Notes: generated by a model from the letters alone, not told the origin. A stretch of 64,000 bases of DNA from JAXGXJ01 sp963816155 (GCA_963816155.1 CAWFJE010000010.1:620001-684000), one strand, 5' to 3'. Positions 9,785-19,382 are shown, counted from the first letter of the stretch. Translations and numbers: made by a program.

Positions 9785-11587
9785 ATGCCCGCGCCCCGCA
9801 TAGAGGACTACGCCCTCATCGGCGACACCACGACTGCCGCGCTCGTGGGTCGCGATGGATCGATCGACTGGTTCTGTGCGCCCCGCTTCGACTCGGGGGC
9901 CTGCTTCGCGGCCCTGCTCGGAACCAACGACAACGGCCACTGGAGCATCGGTCCGAGAGGCACCGCGCGCCGCACGACCCGGAGGTATCGCGGAGAGACG
10001 CTCATATTGGAGACCGAGTTCGAGACCGCCGAAGGCCGCGTGCGCTTGATCGACTTCATGCCCCCCGCGTCGAGGTCGCCGCGCATCGTGAGGATCGTCG
10101 AAGGAATGAGCGGGCGCGTTCCCATGCGCATGGAGTTGATCGTCCGCTTCGACTACGGCTCGAGGATCCCCTGGGTGCGCAGGCTCGGAAAGAGTCTCGA
10201 GTTCGTAGCCGGGCCTGATGCGCTAAGGCTCGACTTCGCCGTGGACATTTCTGCTCGCGGCCTCACCCACCAGGCAGAGTTTGAAATCGTTGAAGGTCAG
10301 AGGATCCCGTTCGTTCTTGGTCGTCATGCTTCCCACGAACGCGCCGCACAGCGCATCGACACCGACAAGGCGTTGGAGCAGGCCGAAACGTGGTGGAGCG
10401 AGTGGTCGGGGCGCTGCGAATACCGCGGCGAGTGGCGAGAGGCGGTGATCCGCTCGCTCATAGTGCTGAAGGCCCTCACTCACCGTGCCACCGGAGGCAT
10501 AGTCGCCGCACCCACCACTTCGCTGCCCGAGGCCATCGGTGGGGGACGAAACTGGGACTACCGCTACTGCTGGATTCGCGACGCGACGTTCAGCCTCTAT
10601 GCCCTCCTGATGAACGGGTACCGTGCCGAGGCGCAGTCGTGGCGCGACTGGCTGCTGAGGGCCATAGCCGGCCAGCCCGAGCTGCTGCAGATAATGTACG
10701 GTCCTGCCGGGGAGAGCCGTATGACCGAGATGGAATTGCCGTGGCTCGTGGGTTTTCGAGGCTCGAGGCCGGTGCGGGTGGGTAACGCCGCCGCGCTGCA
10801 GTACCAGTTGGACGTCTACGGCGAGATCATGGATGCCATGTATCTGGACGCCCGCTCCGGCCTTCGGCCCAATCCGACCGCCTGGGGACTCCAGAAGCAA
10901 CTCCTGGGTGCCCTGGAAGATCGTTGGAAAGAGCCCGACGAGGGCATATGGGAGGTCAGGGGACCGCGGCGGCACTTCACTCATTCCAAGGTCATGGCGT
11001 GGGTAGCGGTCGACAGAGCGGTGCGGTCGGTGGAACGTATGGGCATGCAAGGGCCCATCGACAAGTGGAAGCGGCTGCGCGACGAGATACACGCCGAGGT
11101 GTGCGAGAAGGGATTCGACCCGCGACGCGGGGCCTTCACCTGGTACTACGGTTCTTCCTTGTTGGACGCAGCGCTTCTCATGATGCCTCTGGTGGGCTTT
11201 CTTCCTGCTACAGATCCCAGAGTCGTGGGCACCGTGGAAGCGGTTCGCCGAGAACTCTCGGCGAATGGACTCGTGAAACGCTATCAGACGACCGCGGACA
11301 ACCATGTCGACGGGCTGGAAGGAGAGGAGGGAGCGTTTCTGCCCTGTACCTTCTGGCTCGCCGACAACCTGATCCTGCAGGGACGGACCGATGAGGCACG
11401 GACCCTCTTCGAGCGCCTGCTCGGGCTGCGAAACGACGTGGGCCTCTTGTCCGAGGAATACGACCTCGGGAACGGGACCATGCTCGGGAATTTTCCTCAA
11501 GCGTTCACGCATGTCTCGCTCGTCAACACGGCACTCAACCTTACCTCTGCAGCCGGACCGGCTCACCACCGACCCTCCCCCGACTAG
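9785..11587 (+). CDS. Glycoside hydrolase family 15 protein (glucoamylase/trehalase-like)
   Basis: A 600-residue cytoplasmic GH15 enzyme, expected to release glucose from alpha-glucans or hydrolyse trehalose. It starts at MPAPRIEDYALIGDTTTAAL, typical of the bacterial N-terminal domain. The catalytic (alpha/alpha)6 barrel shows GGRNWDYRYCWIRDA (about residue 252), EGEEGAFLPCTFWLADNL (about 512) and LLSEEYD, which contain the acidic residues of the active site. There is no signal peptide. Trehalase versus glucoamylase activity cannot be told from motifs. It is a single gene, divergent from nuo. Confidence 0.9.
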   Translation: MPAPRIEDYALIGDTTTAALVGRDGSIDWFCAPRFDSGACFAALLGTNDNGHWSIGPRGTARRTTRRYRGETLILETEFETAEGRVRLIDFMPPASRSPRIVRIVEGMSGRVPMRMELIVRFDYGSRIPWVRRLGKSLEFVAGPDALRLDFAVDISARGLTHQAEFEIVEGQRIPFVLGRHASHERAAQRIDTDKALEQAETWWSEWSGRCEYRGEWREAVIRSLIVLKALTHRATGGIVAAPTTSLPEAIGGGRNWDYRYCWIRDATFSLYALLMNGYRAEAQSWRDWLLRAIAGQPELLQIMYGPAGESRMTEMELPWLVGFRGSRPVRVGNAAALQYQLDVYGEIMDAMYLDARSGLRPNPTAWGLQKQLLGALEDRWKEPDEGIWEVRGPRRHFTHSKVMAWVAVDRAVRSVERMGMQGPIDKWKRLRDEIHAEVCEKGFDPRRGAFTWYYGSSLLDAALLMMPLVGFLPATDPRVVGTVEAVRRELSANGLVKRYQTTADNHVDGLEGEEGAFLPCTFWLADNLILQGRTDEARTLFERLLGLRNDVGLLSEEYDLGNGTMLGNFPQAFTHVSLVNTALNLTSAAGPAHHRPSPD

Positions 11588-11738
11588 ACGATCGCCGCCC
11601 GCTGAGGACGGCGCAGTTAGAGGGCCGTCTGCATCCGAGTCTGCCGCTCTGCACCCGCCGGGAGGATTTCGGGTCGCGCCCGAATAGCGCTTCGCGCAGA
11701 AGGTTTGGTATCCGCCGACGCCCGGTATACAAAAACAG

Positions 11739-11753
11739 TAGGAAATAGTCCTA
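11739..11753. promoter_or_regulatory. Candidate Fur/PerR operator
   Basis: The inverted repeat TAGGAAATAGTCCTA (5-base perfect arms, 5-base spacer) lies 12 bases ahead of the Fur-family start and just downstream of a TATACA -10-like element. Its position suits autoregulation. It does not match the PerR consensus closely. Confidence 0.4.
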
Positions 11754-11765
11754 ACTGGTGTAGCC

Positions 11766-12206
11766 ATGAAGCCTGATCAGACCTCGGTGACCGATCTGGA
11801 GGGCACCCTCACAGCGGCGCTGCTCGCGGGTGGGGTGCGTATGACCTGTCAGCGTCGCGAGATCATCCATGAGATCGCGGCGGCTCACGATCACCCCGAT
11901 GCCGAAGAGGTCTTCTGTCGAGTGCGTGGACGCGTACCCACGCTCTCCCGAGACACGGTGTACCGAACGCTGGCCGTACTGGTCCAGCAGGGGCTGGTGC
12001 AACGCGTGAACACCGCGCGGGCCACACGGTTCGATCCCGACCCGACGCCGCACCACCACTTCGTCTGCGACAGGTGCGGCGGGCTGGAAGACATCACACC
12101 GGACATGGTCCGAGTGCCCGATGTGCCGGCAGAACTCCCCGGGATCGGTCTGGTGCGCGCGGTACAAGTGGAGTTGTGCGGTGTCTGCGCGGAGTGTGGG
12201 CATTGA
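11766..12206 (+). CDS. Fur family transcriptional regulator (PerR-like)
   Basis: A 146-residue metalloregulator. The N-terminal winged helix includes RDTVYRTLAVLVQQGLVQRV (about 62-81). The C-terminal dimer domain has HHHFVCDRCG with Cys101/Cys104 and a second CxxC, Cys138/Cys141, which form a structural zinc site; Cys144 is an extra cysteine. The peroxiredoxin gene follows 107 bases downstream in the same direction. That pairing is typical of PerR, which senses peroxide through metal-catalysed His oxidation. Fur or Zur function is not excluded. Confidence 0.88.
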   Translation: MKPDQTSVTDLEGTLTAALLAGGVRMTCQRREIIHEIAAAHDHPDAEEVFCRVRGRVPTLSRDTVYRTLAVLVQQGLVQRVNTARATRFDPDPTPHHHFVCDRCGGLEDITPDMVRVPDVPAELPGIGLVRAVQVELCGVCAECGH

Positions 12207-12312
12207 GTCATCGCTGCAACGGCGTCACGCGGAACGGAGAACGCTTCCGAAAGCGACTGCGGGAGCGCGAGAACGAGCATAGACACAGGATCAGTCGCAA
12301 CAAAGGAGAAAG

Positions 12313-13035
12313 ATGATGGAAGAGACCAGCTACGAACAGCACGTTCCCATGCCACGGATCGGGGACAAGGCCCCGGCCTTCAAGGCGGTCACCACTCAGG
12401 GTGAGATCAACTTCCCCAAGGACTACAAGGGAGACTGGGTCATCCTCTTCAGCCACCCGGCGGACTTCACGCCGGTCTGCACGTCGGAGTTCATGACCTT
12501 TGCCACCCTCGAGGAGAAGTTCAACAAGGCCGGATGCAAGCTGGTGGGGCTCTCGGTCGACGGACTCTATAGCCACATAGCTTGGCTGCGCACCATCAAG
12601 GACAAGGTCGAATACCGGGGCATGAAGAACGTGGAGGTGAAGTTCCCGCTCATCGAGGACATCACCATGAACGTCGCCCACGCCTACGGGATGATCCAGC
12701 CCGGAGAGGCCACCACCAAGGCGGTGCGAGCCGTCTTCTTCATCGATCCCAAGGGCGTCATCCGCGCCATCATCTACTACCCGCTCAGCATGGGCCGGAA
12801 CTTCGACGAACTGTACCGAGCGCTCATCGCGCTCAAGACGGCCGACGAGTTCTCCATAGCCACCCCCGCCGACTGGCAGCCGGGTGACGACGTGATCGTT
12901 CCGACAGCTGGTTCCTGTGGCGTGGCCAAAGACCGCATGGACGGCAGCGCAGGCGAGATGGAGTGCTGCGAGTGGTTCTTCTGCACCAAGAAGCTGCCCA
13001 AGGAGGAGGTTCTGGCCAAGGTCGTCGAGGAATAG
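12313..13035 (+). CDS. Peroxiredoxin, Prx6/1-Cys type
   Basis: A 240-residue thiol peroxidase. The peroxidatic cysteine is Cys56 in DFTPVCTSEF, and the C-terminal extension has Cys218, Cys219 and Cys224 (CCEWFFC). This resembles archaeal Prx6-type enzymes that use C-terminal cysteines for resolution. AAAGGAGAAAG precedes a double ATG (12313 or 12316). It lies downstream of the Fur/PerR gene, consistent with peroxide control. Confidence 0.93.
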   Translation: MMEETSYEQHVPMPRIGDKAPAFKAVTTQGEINFPKDYKGDWVILFSHPADFTPVCTSEFMTFATLEEKFNKAGCKLVGLSVDGLYSHIAWLRTIKDKVEYRGMKNVEVKFPLIEDITMNVAHAYGMIQPGEATTKAVRAVFFIDPKGVIRAIIYYPLSMGRNFDELYRALIALKTADEFSIATPADWQPGDDVIVPTAGSCGVAKDRMDGSAGEMECCEWFFCTKKLPKEEVLAKVVEE

Positions 13036-13110
13036 GTTCGGGACGCGGCCACCGGGGAGTCGCGCCTGAGCGACACGACCCGGCCGGTCCCGGCGACACT
13101 GCGGAATCCC

Positions 13111-13146
13111 CCGAAGGCCCGCCCCACCAAGGGCGCGGGCCTTCGG
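13111..13146 (+). terminator. Strong hairpin after the peroxiredoxin gene
   Basis: Perfect 12-base arms, CCGAAGGCCCGC and GCGGGCCTTCGG, enclose a 12-base loop, 76 bases after the peroxiredoxin stop. No U-tract follows, so it may be a GC-type terminator or an mRNA-stabilising hairpin. Confidence 0.6.
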
Positions 13147-13309
13147 CCATCCGAGCGCGACCGGCGGCGCGGCAAGCCTCGATGGTAGACTGACTCGCAG
13201 GACCGCCAGCGGGGCCCGCCCCACCGGCAAGCGCGAAGCGCTCGCCGCAGTCGACGGCCGAAACGCCATGGTTCAACTCCTCGCCCATGCGCAGATTGGA
13301 GACCAGAGA

Positions 13310-14108
13310 ATGACTTCACAGGCCACATTCAACACCTACGGCGCCGACCTCGAGCGGATGATGGGTCTGAGGACCTATCCCATGGCCATCAAGTTGCTCT
13401 CCAGCGAAGCGGAGATCCCGGAGGGGGCCGTCCGACCCAAGAAGGACCTGAACCAGCACTACGCCATATGTCAGGTCTTCTCGCTGGTGCGCCGCCGAGG
13501 CATGACGGTGGCGATGTTCCTGGAGGACCATTGGTGTTACGCGCCCATCATCGGCTACGGGCTGGTGGAGACGCCCGCAAGCTATCTCGACGGGTTCACG
13601 CACTCCTTCTTCATCGCCGACAAGGAGGCCGCCGCCAGAGCACGCCCAGGAGACGACGCGCCTTGCGGTGGGTGAATATCCTGGGATGGTGCTCGCGCCC
13701 CTGAACACGGCCGACTTCGAGCCGGACCTCACCATGATCTACTGCAGGCCCGGACAGTTGCGGCATCTGCTCCTCGCCCTGCGCCATCTGCACGGGACCC
13801 AGGTGACCTCGACCTTCGACCCCATCGGCTCCTGTATCCATTCCATCGTCCCGTCGTTCCTCTACGGGGAATGCCAGATCAGCGTGCCCGACCCGGGTGA
13901 CTACGAGCGGGCAGGCGCCGAGGAGGACGAGATCGTCCTGACCGTTCCGACCGGGAGACTCAAAGAACTCATGGACGGCCTCTACCATTTCGAAGAGATC
14001 GGCATGGGATACCGGTACTTCAATATTCCTATGCACGGGGACTTCAAGCAGCCCCCCTTCTACGAGGAGTACTTCAAGCAGTGGGGACTGGACGGGCCCA
14101 AGGAGTAG
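13310..14108 (+). CDS. DUF169-like protein, frameshifted
   Basis: The start at 13310 (MTSQATFNTYG) has a GGAGA site 9 bases upstream. The first 110 or so codons (GLRTYPMAIKLL, HYAICQVFSLVRRRGMTVAM) are followed by a shift of frame near 13635-13645. The remainder (GEYPGMVLAPLNTADFEPD, YCRPGQLRHLLLAL, IPSFLYGECQISVPDPGDYERAG-type segments) runs to 14108. Removing one base gives about 265 residues, as expected for the DUF169 family, whose function is unknown. It converges with the selenoprotein gene on the other strand. Confidence 0.75.
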
Positions 14109-14160
14109 GAGTTCGGGCACTGGGACGGCCCCACCCTCGTCGCTCCCCGGGGAAGACGCG

Positions 14161-14185
14161 GGCGGCGGTCGCTTGGACCGCCGCC
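14161..14185. terminator. Hairpin between convergent genes
   Basis: Ten-base arms GGCGGCGGTC and GACCGCCGCC with a 5-base loop, placed between the convergent DUF169-like and selenoprotein genes. It is probably a bidirectional terminator; there is no clear U-tract. Confidence 0.5.
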
Positions 14186-14263
14186 GCTTCCCGAAGGAAC
14201 ATCTCACTTGTCGGCTCGTCCGCCGGCCCGCCACCTGACACCGGCGACGGGTCGGACCGCTAC

Positions 14264-16033
14264 TTAGCCTTTCTCGTATCCGCTGCGGCTGAAGGCCGCC
14301 GCGTGACGCTTCCGGCGCGCTTCGCGCCGGCGGACCGTCTGCTCGTCCTCTTCATACACGCCGCTCGCCGGCCGCCAGCGATCGATGGAGACGGTCTTCG
14401 AGTACCACATGTCCGTTGTGAGCCAGAGAGCCTGCGTCTCGCCTCCCACCACGACCGCGTTGATCAGCTCGGGATCGGTGTAGGGAGCGATCAGTTCATC
14501 CTTGGGCGCCTCCAGCCACGATGCGAACGGCTCCATGCCGCTGCGCGCATTCGGCTCCACCAGGGAGTAGACCACGTCCGAACCCCAGAACTGACCCGCC
14601 GTCATCTTGAAGTTCTGCGACAGATAGGCCGACAGCTTGTCGGGACTGTCGAAGCCCTCCTCCTTGAGATGGTTGGCCACCAGGGGGTCCATCACCAGCG
14701 TGATCGCCGGGCGCAGGCAGGGGAAGGCCTGCATCATGATGAGCATCTCTTCCTGGGCGGGACGACAACAACCGGCTGCGCCCATGCTGTTGATCACGCT
14801 CCAGCCCTGGAAGATGCTGACCGTGCTCTCTTCCTTCTTGAAGCCCTTGCGCACGTGGAACGGCTCCCAAGCGCTGCGTTCTTCATTCTCGGCGATGGTC
14901 ATGTTGTTGTGGTTGATGTTGTTGCCGGTGGAGCCCATGAAGGTCTCGCCCAGGCGGGCGTCGGCCAGGTTGATGGTCATGAGCGTCCAGGCCCGACCGA
15001 TCACCGTGTTGGCCTGGTTGAAGGGACTGAGAGCACCGAGCCCGTAGTTCATGCCTATCTGGTCGCGGATGGGCCCGTTCACCACGGCCATGCGCGCGAA
15101 GGAGGTCGTGGAGCTGGGCATGGAGGACTCTTCGCTCGCAGCCAGGGCCAGGATCACGGGCAGGTGTTCGGGACCGGCTCCCGCCATGACCGCGTTCACG
15201 GCCACCTTCTCCACCGTGTACTCCAGCTTCTCCTGGTGGATGGTGACTGTCATGCGCCCGACTATCTCCTGCGGGTCCGCCGCCGTGCCGGTGAGCATGT
15301 GAGCCACACGCTCTTCCGTGGGCAGGACGATAGGCGCGCCATCGGTCCAGCCGTTCTCCAAGAAGAGCTGATGCAGGCTGTCCTCTTTGTCCGGCTGCAG
15401 CAGGCGCGGCCGAGGCGCGCCCCGCTTGGCTTCGGGGCTCGCTTCCTCGGGGCTGAGGGGACGCGTCAGCGCGTCCACGATCTGGGGCATGAGAGGAGCG
15501 CCCGTCACCGGATCGTTGCCCTCCACATACGTGCGCAGGACCTCGCGCGGCCTACCCACGAGCGGATAGGGGGCGAAGCTGAAGCGCAGCTTCATTCCAT
15601 GGTTCTGGGCATCCATGGCCAGGTATTCCGCGAAACGCGCGCTCGAGATGGGAGCCGTGGGAAGGCCGTACTTGGTCTCGAGTTCACGACAGTGGGCGGC
15701 GACACTCGCCGCACAGCCGTCTCAGCCACCGACGCCGAAGATAACGGCGTGCGCATCCCTTCTCGCGTCCTCCCACATCTCGGGCTCATCGATGAACATG
15801 ATGCCGGTCTTGTGCCGAAGGACCGTCTTGACGCTGGGCATGTTGCGGTCGAACCAGGCCACCGCCTCTTCGAGGAACTCCCAGCCGCCACCGAAACCGA
15901 TGTCGATGAGGTGGATGGTCTTGCCCTCCAGGGTGTCCAGGCGAGGAGCGAGCGGCAACGGCTCGACGGCGCTCGTGGGTTGACCCCTGGGGTCAAGGAC
16001 TGTGATAGAAGAACCGGCGGGCTTTTTGGGCAT
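14264..16033 (-). CDS. UGSC-family selenoprotein with long C-terminal domain (copy 1)
   Basis: I read this as one 589-residue protein through an in-frame TGA at codon 104 (15722-15724), decoded as selenocysteine. The N-terminal region (LDTLEGKTIHLIDIGFGGG, FDRNMPSVKTV, AHAVIFGVGG) matches the UGSC family fold. The motif is GVGG-Sec-Asp-Gly-Cys, a UxxC redox pair. Reading continues without a break: SVAAHCRELETKYGLPTAPI. The following 450 or so residues are uncharacterised; landmarks are TDGAPIVLPTEERV, VMAGAGPEHLPVILALAA and MVVNGPIRDQIGMN-like segments. A paralogue at 35754-37541 has TGA at the same place. A hairpin follows the TGA. The substrate is unknown. Confidence 0.85.
15696..15712 (-). 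other. Candidate bacterial SECIS element (copy 1)
   Basis: Nine bases after the in-frame TGA, the message can fold a perfect 6-base stem GCGGCG/CGCCGC around loop AGUGU. A short stem at about this distance, with a GU in the loop, is what SelB recognises in bacterial SECIS elements such as that of E. coli fdhF. Confidence 0.7.
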
Positions 16034-16053
16034 GGTCGTCCCCCCTCTTTTTG

Positions 16054-16069
16054 GTAGTAGCGCTACTAC
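16054..16069. promoter_or_regulatory. 16-base perfect palindrome upstream of selenoprotein 1
   Basis: GTAGTAGCGCTACTAC is a perfect dyad 20 bases upstream of the 16033 start. It is well placed as an operator overlapping the promoter. No regulator gene is adjacent, so the binding protein is unknown. Confidence 0.6.
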
Positions 16070-16154
16070 TGGCGCGTACTGTACACCCGGGTCTTCGGCC
16101 TGTCAAACCTACTGATATGCGGCCGGAACGGGCGTGGACATGCCTGCGCAGGGA

Positions 16155-17156
16155 TCAGAACGTGAGGACGGCCCCCACGCCCATCTCAATGAATCCGCCG
16201 GCGAACGCCTCCCGCAAACGTGCGGTCGCGGAGTCGCCGGTGCAGTGGGCAGGACCACACCGTTCGACCCCGAGTGCCTCGAGCCCCTCGCCGACGTGGT
16301 CCACCTGCACCGCGGATTGGGAGCGAAGATGGAAGCCGCCCAAGACCGCAAAGACGGGGTGGCCGGCCAGATCAACGGCGGACGCCACCATCTCCGCTAT
16401 GCCCGGATGGGCACAACCTGTGACGAGGACCATCCCCTCCGCAGTCTCGATCAGCACAGCTGACTCGGCGGGATCACCAGTGGGAGCGGTGACGGTCAGG
16501 CCCGGACAGGGTGATACTACTGAGTCCGACGGCACAAGAGTGGCCCCGGCCTCGCGCGCCGGGGCCACCGACTGTTGTGCAAACGACGCCGGGTAGTAGA
16601 CGGTCACATCCGGGTTTCCGGCCACGATCCCCCCCAAGCCTCCGGTGTGATCCCCGTGATCGTGGGAGAGAACGACCACGTCTATCTCCTCCAGTCCGAT
16701 CAGCATGGCCCCCATGTTGGCGAGTAGCACCTCGGCGTCCGCCCCGGTATCGAAGAGCACCGTCTTCTCAAGACCCTGGATGAGACAGGAGAAGCCCCAG
16801 TCGGCGCGGGTGCCGGGACGGGTCACGATGTTGTCGTACAGCACGGTGATGGTGACAGGCTCTGCAACCTCCCTTGGCGCAATCGGTGCGACCACCAGGG
16901 TGCTTGTGGCAGCCACCGAGGCGCTCGTGGCAGACGTGGCGACGACGGAGTCGGGCGTCGGCTCAACGGCGAGGGCAGCTTGCGAACCGGCCGCGGAAGC
17001 CGAGGTGATGGCTGTCGCCGAGGGTGCGGACGAGGTCGCCGCGGAAGAAGCCGTGCTCGACAATCCAGGAGTGCCGTCGGAAGCGCAGGCCCCGGTCGCC
17101 ACGCCCGCGACCGTCACCAGGATGATGAGGGTCACCGCAATCCGGGTGCGCGTCAA
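16155..17156 (-). CDS. Metallo-beta-lactamase-fold lipoprotein
   Basis: A 333-residue secreted, lipid-anchored hydrolase. The signal sequence ends in VATGAC (lipobox), followed by an Ala/Ser/Thr-rich spacer to about residue 95. The MBL domain has SHDHGDHTGG (the metal-binding HxHxDH motif), VTGCAHPG and a late GGFHL. It resembles the MBL subgroup annotated as dihydropterin/RFA-P synthase-like, but the true substrate is unknown. The start overlaps the end of the EamA gene as ATGA, so the two are co-translated. Confidence 0.85.
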   Translation of the reverse strand: MTRTRIAVTLIILVTVAGVATGACASDGTPGLSSTASSAATSSAPSATAITSASAAGSQAALAVEPTPDSVVATSATSASVAATSTLVVAPIAPREVAEPVTITVLYDNIVTRPGTRADWGFSCLIQGLEKTVLFDTGADAEVLLANMGAMLIGLEEIDVVVLSHDHGDHTGGLGGIVAGNPDVTVYYPASFAQQSVAPAREAGATLVPSDSVVSPCPGLTVTAPTGDPAESAVLIETAEGMVLVTGCAHPGIAEMVASAVDLAGHPVFAVLGGFHLRSQSAVQVDHVGEGLEALGVERCGPAHCTGDSATARLREAFAGGFIEMGVGAVLTF

Positions 17157-18190
17157 TCTGCCCCCGCCCGATCTGGCGCCGAAGCCGGCAACCCTCCGCC
17201 GCCGGCGGCGGCCGACCGTGCCGCCGCGCGAACAGCCCGGCGCTCGCTCACGAACTGGTGGATGGCCAGCCCGGCCAGACCCGCCAAGATGAGGATCATG
17301 CCCGCAAGCTCGAACCCATCCGGGCGCTCACCCAGTAGAAGCGCGGATGCCACCACGCCCACTACCGGCGCGATCAAACGGCCGAGCCCCGCGGTCGCTG
17401 TGGGGAGAGTGCGTAGTGCGTAGAACCACAGCATCACAGCCAACGCGGAGGCCAGAAGCACGTTGTAGAGAAGCGCCACCACGAAGACGCCGCTCCACTC
17501 TGGGCCGGAGTCAGCTGTGAGGAAGGCAATTATGACGAGCGGCACCGCGCCCGCCAACATCTGCCAAGCGTTGAGCGAGAGGAGATCCACCCGCTCCCCT
17601 CGGAACAGGACCTTGGCCAGAACCGCGCCGATGGCCGAGGAGAGACCCGCTCCTATGGCGAGGAGATTGCCGACCGGAGTGCCTCCGACGCTCCAAGGCG
17701 ATATCACGAACACCAGACCCATCAAGGCCACTCCGGCGTAGAACCATTGGTACCCCCGCACCCGCTCGCCCAGGAAAACCTTGGACATGATGAGCAGCCA
17801 CACGGGCATGGTGTAGACGAGCACCGAAGTCTTGCTCGCCGCCCCGCTCTCCAGCGCCCAGAACATCAGCCCCGTGAGACCTGCCACACCGAACAGTCCC
17901 ACCAGTATGGTCATGCGCCAGTTGGGAGGCCTAAGCGGCCTGCGCAGAATGAGCAGGACGAGGAAGAGCGTGACGGCCGCGAGGGAGATGCGCATGGCCG
18001 CGAACACTGCCGGATGGACATAGTCCAGGGCCGTCTTCATGACCACCCAGTTGAAGCCGAGGATCAACCCTATGGCAACGAGAGCCACCCAGGCCAGGCG
18101 GGCAGACCGCGCTCGCGAGAGCTCGGGAGACCCGTCGGTGCCACCCGGGTCTTGCTGCGTCGTCTGTTCGCTCAAGCTGATCTCCGTCAA
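17153..18190 (-). CDS. EamA/DMT-family transporter
   Basis: A 345-residue inner-membrane permease with about ten hydrophobic helices in two EamA repeats (from about residues 35 and 180). Typical segments are GFNWVVMKTALDYVHPAVFAA, FWALESGAASKTSVLVYTMPV and LLLGERPDGFELAGMILILAG. The N- and C-terminal tails are Arg-rich. DMT proteins usually export metabolites or amino acids; the substrate cannot be predicted. It is the first gene of a two-gene unit with the MBL lipoprotein. Confidence 0.9.
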   Translation of the reverse strand: MTEISLSEQTTQQDPGGTDGSPELSRARSARLAWVALVAIGLILGFNWVVMKTALDYVHPAVFAAMRISLAAVTLFLVLLILRRPLRPPNWRMTILVGLFGVAGLTGLMFWALESGAASKTSVLVYTMPVWLLIMSKVFLGERVRGYQWFYAGVALMGLVFVISPWSVGGTPVGNLLAIGAGLSSAIGAVLAKVLFRGERVDLLSLNAWQMLAGAVPLVIIAFLTADSGPEWSGVFVVALLYNVLLASALAVMLWFYALRTLPTATAGLGRLIAPVVGVVASALLLGERPDGFELAGMILILAGLAGLAIHQFVSERRAVRAAARSAAAGGGGLPASAPDRAGAD

Positions 18191-18296
18191 GTCTTCATGT
18201 GTGTCGTCGCTCGTTCGCTCCTGTGCCGGGCCAAGGATACTCCCAGGCGGAGGACAGGAGGCAGCGGGCAGAGAAGGGCGAGGCGCTTGGCGGAGC

Positions 18297-19382
18297 CTAC
18301 CGCCCTCGCTGCAGAGCCTGCCGCAGGGCGAGGATCTGGTCGGAGATGAACCTCTTGGAGATACCCGCCTCGGGCACGATCATGTCGAAGCCGTGACAAC
18401 CTCCCGGGTACACGTGCAACTCGGTCGGGACCCCGGCGCCGATGAGGCGCCGCGCGTAATCGATGTCTTCGCCGACGAACAAGTCCTGATCGCCTACGGC
18501 GACGTAGGCCGGGGGTAGTCCAGCAAGCTCGATCGCTCTGCAGGCGGAGGCGTACGGAGAGATCCCTTCAACCCCGGGCTCGCAACCAAGGTATGAGCGC
18601 CAGCCGACCACGTTGTTCGCACGCGTCCAGAGGAGCGCGTCGGCGGTCGCTTCGCCCACGGGAGCCGCGTTGCAGTCATCCAGCATGGGATAGACGAGGA
18701 GCTGGAAGACCAGGTCTATCTCGGCACGATCACGTGCCAATAACGCCAGCCCGGCCGCCAGCCCCCCACCGGCGCTCGCGCCGCCGATGGCGATGCGGGC
18801 ACGGTCGATGCCCAAGTCATCGGCACCACTCACCATCCAACTCAGCGCGGCATAACAGTCCTCCAGAGCGGCCGGGAAAGGATCCTCGGGAGCCAGGCGA
18901 TATTCGACCGCCACCGTGACACAGTCCGCCCCCACCGCGAGCCGCGCGCTCACCGGCTCTTCGAAATCGATGCTGCCGAGCACGTAGCCCCCACCGTGTA
19001 TCCAGAGGAGCCCCGGCAACGGACCCTCGCGGCCCTTGGGTCTGTAGAGCCTCACCTTCACGGCGGGCGCGCCCGCAGGGCCCGGAACAGCCCGGTCCTC
19101 CACCTCGACCCGCTCCAAGACCGGCGGCTGCGCTGCGGCTGCGGCCGCAGCCGCAGCCCCGGCCGCCATCATGGTACCCTCAGCCGCCCGGGCCGCCGGG
19201 ATGTCGTCCAGAGTGACGAACTCGCCCATGAGTTCTGAGACGGGCGCCCTGAGTTCGGGGTCCAAGCGTTCGATCAGTTCGTGGCTCACCGCGGCTCCCT
19301 CCGGCCGTATCTTCTCCTCAGCTGTCCGTAGCGCTCTGCGAGGCGGTGGCTGCACCTTCAAGGTCTGCATGCCCGTGCTCAT
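18297..19382 (-). CDS. Alpha/beta hydrolase (hormone-sensitive lipase type)
   Basis: A 361-residue carboxylesterase of the HSL group. The oxyanion motif HGGG is at 129-132, the nucleophile is Ser203 in GGASAGG, and the C-terminal acid/His region is GVPTELHVYPGGCHGFDM. A run of about ten alanines precedes the catalytic domain. Start 19382 is preferred for its GAGGTGG site. It is the last gene of a leftward run after the SDR, so it probably hydrolyses an ester in the same catabolic pathway. Confidence 0.88.
   Translation of the reverse strand: MSTGMQTLKVQPPPRRALRTAEEKIRPEGAAVSHELIERLDPELRAPVSELMGEFVTLDDIPAARAAEGTMMAAGAAAAAAAAAQPPVLERVEVEDRAVPGPAGAPAVKVRLYRPKGREGPLPGLLWIHGGGYVLGSIDFEEPVSARLAVGADCVTVAVEYRLAPEDPFPAALEDCYAALSWMVSGADDLGIDRARIAIGGASAGGGLAAGLALLARDRAEIDLVFQLLVYPMLDDCNAAPVGEATADALLWTRANNVVGWRSYLGCEPGVEGISPYASACRAIELAGLPPAYVAVGDQDLFVGEDIDYARRLIGAGVPTELHVYPGGCHGFDMIVPEAGISKRFISDQILALRQALQRGR

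Noticed and set aside
13310..14108. DUF169-like gene as a UGA-readthrough selenoprotein
   Set aside because: The two halves are in different frames, so a single-base frameshift explains the split, not a recoded stop.
19080..19160. GCGGCTGCGGCC-type repeat in the esterase gene as a microsatellite of interest
   Set aside because: It encodes a simple poly-alanine linker before the catalytic domain, common in GC-rich genomes.
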